Shown here: positions 5,850 to 10,265 of the stretch, piece by piece
How positions within the stretch are numbered: position 1 is the stretch's first letter
Layout of the letters: each line of letters opens with the position of its first letter
From: Hydrogenothermaceae bacterium
GTDB lineage: Bacteria; Aquificota; Aquificae; Hydrogenothermales; Hydrogenothermaceae
Assembly (NCBI GenBank): GCA_026984415.1
Contig: JALSSE010000292.1
Location: 1 to 10,265, forward strand
Length of the DNA: 10,265 bases
Direction: 5' to 3'
Translations under genes and position numbers: made by a program
The notes under the pieces: model-generated
The model's input: only the letters and a program-made list of their open reading frames with translations
The model's database searches: none
Told to the model about the DNA's origin: nothing

Positions 5850-7289
5850 TTAAAAATCTGCTGCTTCTTCTTCATTAATATCAAATGGTATATCATTTTC
5901 TTCTATCTCAATTTCATTTTCTACTAATGGTTCTCCGCTACTTTCTTCACTCTGATAATATCCTTTTGCAAGATTTTCAAACTTTGTTATCTCTTTGATA
6001 AATGCTAAATTTACAACGCCAGTTGGACCATTTCTCTGTTTTGCTATTATAATTTCGGCTAATCCTTCTTCTTCTGGAGTAGGATTTTTCTTATAATATT
6101 CTGGTCTATGTATAAACATTACTGTATCTGCGTCCTGTTCTATACTTCCAGACTCCCTTAAATCTGCAAGTTGTGGGCGTTTATCACTTCTCATTTCTGC
6201 CTGCCTTGATAACTGGGCAAGTGCTATTACAGGAATTTTTAATTCTTTTGCAAGTGCTTTTAAACCCCTTGATATTTCAGCAACTTCCTGTTGTCTGTTG
6301 TCTGTTCTTCTATGGGAGCTTAAAAGTTGGAGATAATCTACTACTATTACCCCAATATCTTTTTCCCTTTTTAATCTTCTTGCTTTTGCCCTTAAATCTA
6401 AAATTGATAAGGTGGCTGTATCATCTATGAAAAGAGGAGCCTTTGACATATTTAAAGCTGCTTCTGTAATCATTTCTTGCTCTTTTACATTTAAAAACCC
6501 TGAACGGACTTTTCTAAGTGGAACTTTTGCTTCGTGGCAGATTAGTCTCATAGCTATCTGTTCTTTTGACATTTCTAAAGAGAAGAAAGCACCAGGTATT
6601 TTTTCTACAATACATATATGGTAAAGCATACTTAAAGAAAATGCGGTTTTTCCCATAGCAGGTCTTGCTGCTATAATAACAAGGTCTCCAGGGTGAAACC
6701 CTGTTGTTAATCTGTCTAAATCATAAAATCCTGTCCCTAATCCTGTAACAACATTCTCTTTTTTTGACAGTTCATTAATGATATTTAATGTTTCTTTAAT
6801 TAAATCACTTAAAGGGTAATAATGGGTAACTGCCCTGTCTTCACTTATCTGAAAAATTGATGACTCTGCCTCTTCAATAAGTTCATTTATATCTCTGTGT
6901 TCCCTTGCTTTTGAAATTATAGATTGGGATGTTATTATTAATCTTCTTGCGATAGATTTTTCTTTTAATCTGTGTGCTAATTCCTGTGCTACAGATGGAA
7001 CAGCCCCTTCGTTTATTATAATTCCTATATATCCCTGTCCACCGATAAAATCTAACTTTCCTTTTTTCTGGAGTTCTTCTTTTAAGATATACGGGTCAAT
7101 AGATTTACCATCTTCTATCATATCAATGATAGTTTCATAGATTATACGGTTTTTTATATTGAAGAAATCATCTGGTTTTAGTATGTTGATTATTGTATCT
7201 GCATTTTCTGGGTCTAAAAACAAAGAGCCAAGAACAGCCCTCTCCATCTGGTCATCATGGGGGAGAGAGCCTTCAATTAAATTATCCAT
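5850..7289 (-). CDS. dnaB: Replicative DNA helicase DnaB
   Basis: This is the hexameric 5'-3' helicase that unwinds the replication fork and recruits primase. The 479-residue length is usual and there is no intein. The N-terminal DnaB domain (10-110) starts with LPHDDQMERAVLGSL; a linker follows; the RecA-like domain (from about 180) carries Walker A ARPAMGKTA (208-216), Walker B IVVDYLQLL (315-323), ALAQLSRQ (356-363), LADLRESGSIEQDAD (374-388) and the arginine-finger region KQRNGPTG (417-424). After residue 445 comes an acidic tail of about 35 residues with NDIPF (465-469), like the tip of an SSB protein. It starts 5 bases after rplI with only a poor Shine-Dalgarno, which points to coupled translation. 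It follows the common rpsF-ssb-rpsR-rplI-dnaB order. Confidence 0.98.
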   Translation of the reverse strand: MDNLIEGSLPHDDQMERAVLGSLFLDPENADTIINILKPDDFFNIKNRIIYETIIDMIEDGKSIDPYILKEELQKKGKLDFIGGQGYIGIIINEGAVPSVAQELAHRLKEKSIARRLIITSQSIISKAREHRDINELIEEAESSIFQISEDRAVTHYYPLSDLIKETLNIINELSKKENVVTGLGTGFYDLDRLTTGFHPGDLVIIAARPAMGKTAFSLSMLYHICIVEKIPGAFFSLEMSKEQIAMRLICHEAKVPLRKVRSGFLNVKEQEMITEAALNMSKAPLFIDDTATLSILDLRAKARRLKREKDIGVIVVDYLQLLSSHRRTDNRQQEVAEISRGLKALAKELKIPVIALAQLSRQAEMRSDKRPQLADLRESGSIEQDADTVMFIHRPEYYKKNPTPEEEGLAEIIIAKQRNGPTGVVNLAFIKEITKFENLAKGYYQSEESSGEPLVENEIEIEENDIPFDINEEEAADF

Positions 7290-7294
7290 AACTT

Positions 7295-7744
7295 TTACTG
7301 TTCTTCAGGCTGTACGTGTACCTTTATAGTAGCTGAAACTTCTGGGTGAAGTCTGATTTGTATGTTATAAGCTCCAATATTTTTAATTGGACTTCTTAAC
7401 ATTATTTTCTTTCTTTCTACTTCTATTCCTTTTTCTTTTAATGCTTCTGCAATGTCAGCAGTTGATACAGAACCAAATAGTTTTCCAGTTGTTCCAACAG
7501 GTCTTGTTATAACAATTTCCATTCCATCTAACTGTTTTGCTAACTCTTCAGCTTTCTCTTTTTCTTTTTGTAGTTTTCTTGATTTTTGCTTTAAAATTTC
7601 CTGAACCATTTTTACATAGTTATCTTTAGCTTCGTAAGCTAACCCTTTTGGTATGAGATAATTTCTTGCAAATCCTCTTTTAACATCAATAATATCTCCA
7701 ACTGTTCCCCAGCCTTCAACGTCTTTAACTAAAATAACCTTCAT
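7295..7744 (-). CDS. rplI: 50S ribosomal protein L9
   Basis: L9 has two small globular domains joined by a long helix; it binds near the L1 stalk base of 23S rRNA and helps keep frame. The 149-residue product has the usual length. The N-terminal domain is MKVILVKDVEGWGTVGD...VKRGFARNYLIPKGLA (1-36), with the L9 signature in GFARNYLIP (24-32). The connecting helix runs from about 41 to 75 and is Lys/Glu rich. The C-terminal domain follows, with GKLFGSVSTADIAEAL (87-102) and IRLHPEVSATIKVHV (130-144). A strong AGGAGG (7759-7754) precedes ATG 7744. Confidence 0.98.
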   Translation of the reverse strand: MKVILVKDVEGWGTVGDIIDVKRGFARNYLIPKGLAYEAKDNYVKMVQEILKQKSRKLQKEKEKAEELAKQLDGMEIVITRPVGTTGKLFGSVSTADIAEALKEKGIEVERKKIMLRSPIKNIGAYNIQIRLHPEVSATIKVHVQPEEQ

Positions 7745-7771
7745 CTATTTTAACCTCCTGAAATTCTTAAG

Positions 7772-8011
7772 TTAAACAATAACGTATGGAATTAAAGCAA
7801 GTTGTCTTGCTCTTTTTATTTCAACAGTTAATCTTCTCTGGTGTTTTCCACAAGTTCCTGATATTCTTCTCGGTATAATCTTTCCCCTTTCTGAAATGAA
7901 CTGCCTTAACATGTCAGTATCTTTGTAAGAGGGTTCTTTTCCTTCTGCACAGAACTTACAGTATTTTTTTCTTTTTTGAAAATATGGTTTATTTCCTTGA
8001 TAATTAGCCAA
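7772..8011 (-). CDS. rpsR: 30S ribosomal protein S18, zinc-binding form, TTG start
   Basis: S18 pairs with S6 and binds the platform of the 30S subunit. The 79-residue protein keeps C18-x2-C21 and C54-x2-H57, a zinc-knuckle set of the C+ form that many mesophiles have lost. Motifs: KYCKFC (16-21), YKD (29-31), [25 protein letters not shown] (35-59, in two parts) and the Arg/Lys-rich end [11 protein letters not shown]. Translation begins at TTG (8011-8009): no ATG or GTG is in frame before the conserved sequence, and GGAGG (8025-8021) stands 9 bases upstream. It follows ssb after 22 bases. Confidence 0.96.
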   Translation of the reverse strand: MANYQGNKPYFQKRKKYCKFCAEGKEPSYKDTDMLRQFISERGKIIPRRISGTCGKHQRRLTVEIKRARQLALIPYVIV

Positions 8012-8020
8012 TTTATTTTA

Positions 8021-8025
8021 CCTCC
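8021..8025 (-). promoter_or_regulatory. Shine-Dalgarno GGAGG for the TTG start of rpsR
   Basis: On the minus strand ACGGAGG lies in the 22-base gap after ssb, 9 bases before TTG at 8011. A strong site paired with a weak start codon is the reason for accepting TTG here. Confidence 0.75.
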
Positions 8026-8033
8026 GTAAATTT

Positions 8034-8444
8034 TTAAAATGGTACATCTTCATCAGATGAAAAATCTTCAACGCTTTCTTTTGTTTCAGGTGGTGTTATC
8101 TCTTCTTCTTTTGGTGCCCTTCCAGATAATAAACTTACCTTGTCTGCAACTACTTTAACTTTACTTCTTTTTTCTCCTGTTTGAGTTTCCCATCTGTCCT
8201 GTCTTAAACTTCCTTCAATCAGAACCTGTGTCCCTTTTGATAACTGTTTTCCTAATCTTTCTGCAAGATAACCGAATGTATCAACATCAATATAGTAGGT
8301 TTCTTCTTTCCACTCATCACTGTCTTTTGTTTTATAGGCTCTATTCACAGCAATAGAAAAAGATGTTATTTGAGAACCGCTTGGTAAAAATCTTATTTCA
8401 GGGTCTCTTGTTAATCTGCCTATCAAAAAAACTTTATTTAACAT
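8034..8444 (-). CDS. ssb: Single-stranded DNA-binding protein SSB
   Basis: SSB coats single-stranded DNA as a tetramer and recruits replication and repair proteins through its C-terminal tip. In the 136-residue protein the OB fold covers about 1-107: LNKVFLIGRLTRDPEIRF (2-19), TSFSIAVNRAY (27-37), TYYIDVDTFG (49-58), LSKGTQVLIEGSL (68-80) and KVVADKVSLL (97-106). A short acidic linker leads to the tip DEDVPF (131-136), a conservative form of the usual DDDIPF. The ATG at 8444 is preceded by AAGGAG (8457-8452) inside the last codons of rpsF, so the two genes are probably coupled; only 2 bases separate them. Confidence 0.97.
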   Translation of the reverse strand: MLNKVFLIGRLTRDPEIRFLPSGSQITSFSIAVNRAYKTKDSDEWKEETYYIDVDTFGYLAERLGKQLSKGTQVLIEGSLRQDRWETQTGEKRSKVKVVADKVSLLSGRAPKEEEITPPETKESVEDFSSDEDVPF

Positions 8445-8446
8445 TT

Positions 8447-8797
8447 TTATTCTCCTTTTTCTTCAGCCCCAGTCTCAGAAGGTTTTGCTTCCTCAACTGT
8501 TTCTTTTGGAGGCTTAATGCTAAAAGTCAAAAATCTGATAATATTTTCGTTAAGCCTCATATTATTTTCCAGTAAGGCAGGAAGTTGTGTGTTCTCTGTT
8601 TTGAAGTTTATAAGGAAGTAATATCCAGATTTGAAGTTTAAAATAGGGTATGCTAATTCTTTTCTTCCCCATTTTTCTACATTGAAAACTTCCCCATTGT
8701 TTTTAGAAATAAATTCCTGAACAGACTCAACATTGGAATTTATTTCTTCTTCTGTTAGTGTTGGTTTCAACACAAAGACTGTTTCATAAAAGCGCAT
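8447..8797 (-). CDS. rpsF: 30S ribosomal protein S6
   Basis: S6 forms a heterodimer with S18 on the 30S platform. The protein has 116 residues. The ferredoxin-like core (1-95) shows RFYETVFVLKPTLTEEE (2-18), KWGRKELAYPI (42-52) and SGYYFLINF (57-65); the acidic tail (about 97-116) is poorly conserved, as usual in the family. The strong AGGAGG at 8809-8804 fixes ATG 8797. In several bacteria S6:S18 represses its own mRNA through a leader structure; a hairpin lies just upstream here (8822-8844). Confidence 0.97.
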   Translation of the reverse strand: MRFYETVFVLKPTLTEEEINSNVESVQEFISKNNGEVFNVEKWGRKELAYPILNFKSGYYFLINFKTENTQLPALLENNMRLNENIIRFLTFSIKPPKETVEEAKPSETGAEEKGE

Positions 8798-8821
8798 GAC
8801 ACTCCTCCTTTTGGTTTATTA

Positions 8822-8844
8822 GCCTCCTGACAATTTCAGGAAGC
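8822..8844 (-). promoter_or_regulatory. Hairpin between pth and rpsF, possible translational control element
   Basis: Six bases after the pth stop, in transcript orientation, GCUUCCUGA and UCAGGAGGC can form a 9-bp stem (one G-U) with a 5-base loop. No run of U follows, so it does not look like an intrinsic terminator. The 3' arm contains AGGAGG, identical to the true rpsF Shine-Dalgarno at 8809-8804, so the 5' arm (8843-8838) can pair with either. It sits where S6:S18 autoregulatory leaders are found, but I do not see the CCG trinucleotide I recall for that motif. Confidence 0.4.
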
Positions 8845-8850
8845 AAGGAT

Positions 8851-9420
8851 TTAAATTATTTTCCTATTACAAAAATTTAGTGATTTATCAATACCATATT
8901 TTAACACATTTAGTATACATTCTGTAGAATGAGAAATTATTCTTTCTAATAAAAATTTTTCATCTTTTGAAAATGGTGAAAGAACGTAATCAACAACTTC
9001 TCTTTTATCTTTTGGTCTTCCTATTCCTATTTTTAATCTTGGAAAATTTTCTGTTTTTATCTGTTCTATAATTGATTTTATTCCCCTGTGTCCACCACTT
9101 GAACCTTTAACTCTTAATTTAACTGTACCTAATGGTAAATCTAAATCGTCGTAAACTACCAAAATCTCATCAGGTTTTAAGTTGTAATCTTTCAAAAGGT
9201 TTTTTACTGCTATTCCACTGTTGTTCATATAAGTTTGAGGTTTTACTATAATTACATCGTGGTCAGGACATTCATAAATATGGGAAAAACATTTTTCTTT
9301 ATATTTTTTATTACATCTTAATGAAGAAGCCACAGCGTCGGCAACCATAAAACCAACGTTGTGGCGTGTATTTTTATACTGTTTCCCGGGATTACCCAGT
9401 CCTATAATTGCTTTTATCAT
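8851..9420 (-). CDS. pth: Peptidyl-tRNA hydrolase (Pth1)
   Basis: Pth1 cuts peptides from tRNAs dropped by stalled ribosomes so that the tRNA can be reused. The 189-residue product has the usual length. Motifs: GLGNPGKQY (7-15), NTRHNVGF (17-24) with catalytic H20, KPQTYMNNSG (60-69) with N66, and VVYDDLDLP (88-96) with D91, which corresponds to E. coli D93. The GGHNG loop reads GGHRG (108-112), so Arg replaces the Asn that helps bind tRNA in the E. coli enzyme (N114). I know other Pth proteins with a basic or variable residue there, so activity is likely kept. Its ATG overlaps the rplY stop as ATGA (9420-9417), a classic coupling arrangement. Confidence 0.97.
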   Translation of the reverse strand: MIKAIIGLGNPGKQYKNTRHNVGFMVADAVASSLRCNKKYKEKCFSHIYECPDHDVIIVKPQTYMNNSGIAVKNLLKDYNLKPDEILVVYDDLDLPLGTVKLRVKGSSGGHRGIKSIIEQIKTENFPRLKIGIGRPKDKREVVDYVLSPFSKDEKFLLERIISHSTECILNVLKYGIDKSLNFCNRKII

Positions 9421-10022
9421 TCTTCAGCAACAGCTTCTTCAACAACCTCTTCTTCTGTTTCTACTGATTGAACTTCAGGTTCAAGAACAACGGCAACAAC
9501 TTCTTCAGGATGGGACATAATTTTTACACCTTCAGGAGGGGTAATATCACTTACGTGTAAAACATCTCCAACATCAAGATTTGATACATCAACTTCTATT
9601 TTTTCAGGTATATTCCTTGGAATTGTTCTAACAATAATATAATGTAAATGTTGCTCTAATAACCCACCAAATTCCAACCCTTTTGGTGTACCTACCAATT
9701 CTATTGGAACTTCAACATCAAGTTCAACCCCAAATGTTACTTCGTATAAATCTACATGTATAGGTTCATCACCTAAGTAGTTATACTGTATGTTCTTTAG
9801 AATACAAACCCTTGGTTCTTCTTCACCTTCTAAATTGATGTTAATTAAAAAGTTTCCGTGTGGTCTGTTTAAAACATCTTTTTTGTTTAAATAAACATGG
9901 GCATTTTCATGACCTTTTCCGTAAATTTCTGCAGGTATATAACCTTTTGCTCTAAAGGCTTTAACCTCGCTTTTTTTACCAGGTTCTCTTAAAGTTGCTG
10001 ACCATTCTATTGTTTGAATCAT
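9417..10022 (-). CDS. rplY: 50S ribosomal protein L25, long Ctc/TL5 form
   Basis: L25 binds 5S rRNA in the large subunit. The 201-residue protein is the two-domain Ctc/TL5 type. The N-terminal L25 domain (about 5-95) has REPGKKSEVKAFRAKGYIPAEIYG (12-35, in parts) and the terminal HVDLYEV (89-95). The second beta-rich domain (98-185) shows VPIELVGTPKGLEFGG (104-119) and LDVGDVLHVSDI (149-160). An acidic tail of Glu and Val follows. GGAGG (10040-10036) is 13 bases before ATG 10022, longer than ideal, yet no other start codon fits. It comes 18 bases after prs, a pairing common in bacteria. Confidence 0.96.
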   Translation of the reverse strand: MIQTIEWSATLREPGKKSEVKAFRAKGYIPAEIYGKGHENAHVYLNKKDVLNRPHGNFLININLEGEEEPRVCILKNIQYNYLGDEPIHVDLYEVTFGVELDVEVPIELVGTPKGLEFGGLLEQHLHYIIVRTIPRNIPEKIEVDVSNLDVGDVLHVSDITPPEGVKIMSHPEEVVAVVLEPEVQSVETEEEVVEEAVAEE

Positions 10023-10040
10023 TTTCTTATCTTAACCTCC

Positions 10041-10265
10041 TTAAACAAACAGTGAACTTACTGAGCTTTCTATATTTATTCTTTTTATTGCTTCACCAAC
10101 TAAATCTGAAACAGATAAAGTGACTAATTTATCAAAATCTTCTTTTTTAGGTATTGTATTTGTAACAATAACTTTATCTAAATCTGAGTTTTTAAGTCTT
10201 TCAATAGCAGGTCCTGAAAATACAGGATGTGTACATGCAGCCATTATTGTGTTTGCACCTTTCTC
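10041..10265 (-). CDS. prs: Ribose-phosphate pyrophosphokinase (5' part outside the window)
   Basis: Prs makes PRPP from ribose 5-phosphate and ATP, the precursor for nucleotides, His, Trp and NAD. Only the last 74 residues are present; the frame is open at the right edge and continues upstream. Recognisable C-terminal motifs are THPVFSGPAIERL, the VTNTIP strand (VTDTIP in most homologues), LSVSDLVGEAIKRI and the closing ESSVSSLF. The ATG at 10244 is an internal Met, not the start. With rplY it opens the visible part of the long minus-strand run. Confidence 0.96.
   Translation of the reverse strand, partial: EKGANTIMAACTHPVFSGPAIERLKNSDLDKVIVTNTIPKKEDFDKLVTLSVSDLVGEAIKRINIESSVSSLFV

Noticed and set aside
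6173..6624. Open frames on the plus strand opposite dnaB
   Set aside because: They mirror the conserved DnaB RecA-domain codons and have no independent support.
5850..7289. Possible intein or insertion in dnaB, a frequent intein site
   Set aside because: The Walker A region and the rest of the RecA domain are continuous and the length is normal.
8363..8575. Open frame on the plus strand across the ssb-rpsF junction
   Set aside because: It is antisense to two certain genes and its Phe/Leu-rich product reflects their Lys/Glu codons.
8822..8844. Intrinsic terminator between pth and rpsF
   Set aside because: In transcript orientation the stem is followed by UAAUAAACC rather than a U run.
1..10265. 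CRISPR arrays, insertion sequences, tRNA genes, phage or defence genes
   Set aside because: No regularly spaced repeats, transposase motifs, cloverleaf sequences or defence proteins were seen; all long stretches are accounted for by the genes listed.

Overview
The window is a low-GC, gene-dense stretch of a bacterial chromosome made of three transcription blocks, with no mobile element, CRISPR array, rRNA or tRNA that I can see. The gene content, Shine-Dalgarno sites and protein character (Lys/Glu/Ile rich, compact housekeeping proteins, an S18 that keeps its zinc ligands) suggest a thermophile. My best guess is the Aquificota, near Sulfurihydrogenibium or Persephonella in the Hydrogenothermaceae. 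That placement rests on overall impression, not on a marker I could test here.

Block 1 (1-646, minus): the 5' two thirds of ftsY, the signal-recognition-particle receptor GTPase, running off the left edge. A 113-base divergent intergenic region (647-759) separates it from block 2. That region is AT-rich, holds two inverted repeats, a repeated AGAGGTTAAA ribosome-site-like element and a small hairpin over the first ribosome binding site of block 2, and shows no convincing sigma-70 promoter.

Block 2 (760-5084, plus): six tightly packed genes, mostly overlapping or a few bases apart, so probably one operon with an envelope theme. They are a small secreted helical protein; a secreted OmpA-type peptidoglycan-binding protein with a thrombospondin type-3 calcium loop; a DUF2227 multi-pass putative metal-binding membrane protein; a site-2-protease-like intramembrane metalloprotease with CBS domains; a lipoprotein that looks like the isolated C-terminal Ig-like domain of the cytochrome c maturation factor CcmI/CycH; and CinA (NMN deamidase type).

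Block 3 (5073-10265, minus): a long housekeeping run, read right to left: prs (3' end only), rplY/ctc (L25), pth, rpsF (S6), ssb, rpsR (S18), rplI (L9), dnaB and a MlaE-type ABC permease. It joins nucleotide precursor supply, ribosomal proteins, peptidyl-tRNA recycling and the replication helicase with its single-strand-binding partner. Its last gene converges on cinA with a 12-base tail-to-tail overlap.

I found no clearly new system. The points most worth a second look are the CcmI-domain lipoprotein standing alone, the paired secreted proteins that seem to share an N-terminal helical domain with one cysteine, an SSB-tip-like DIPF motif in the DnaB tail, and a hairpin in front of rpsF with two possible pairings.
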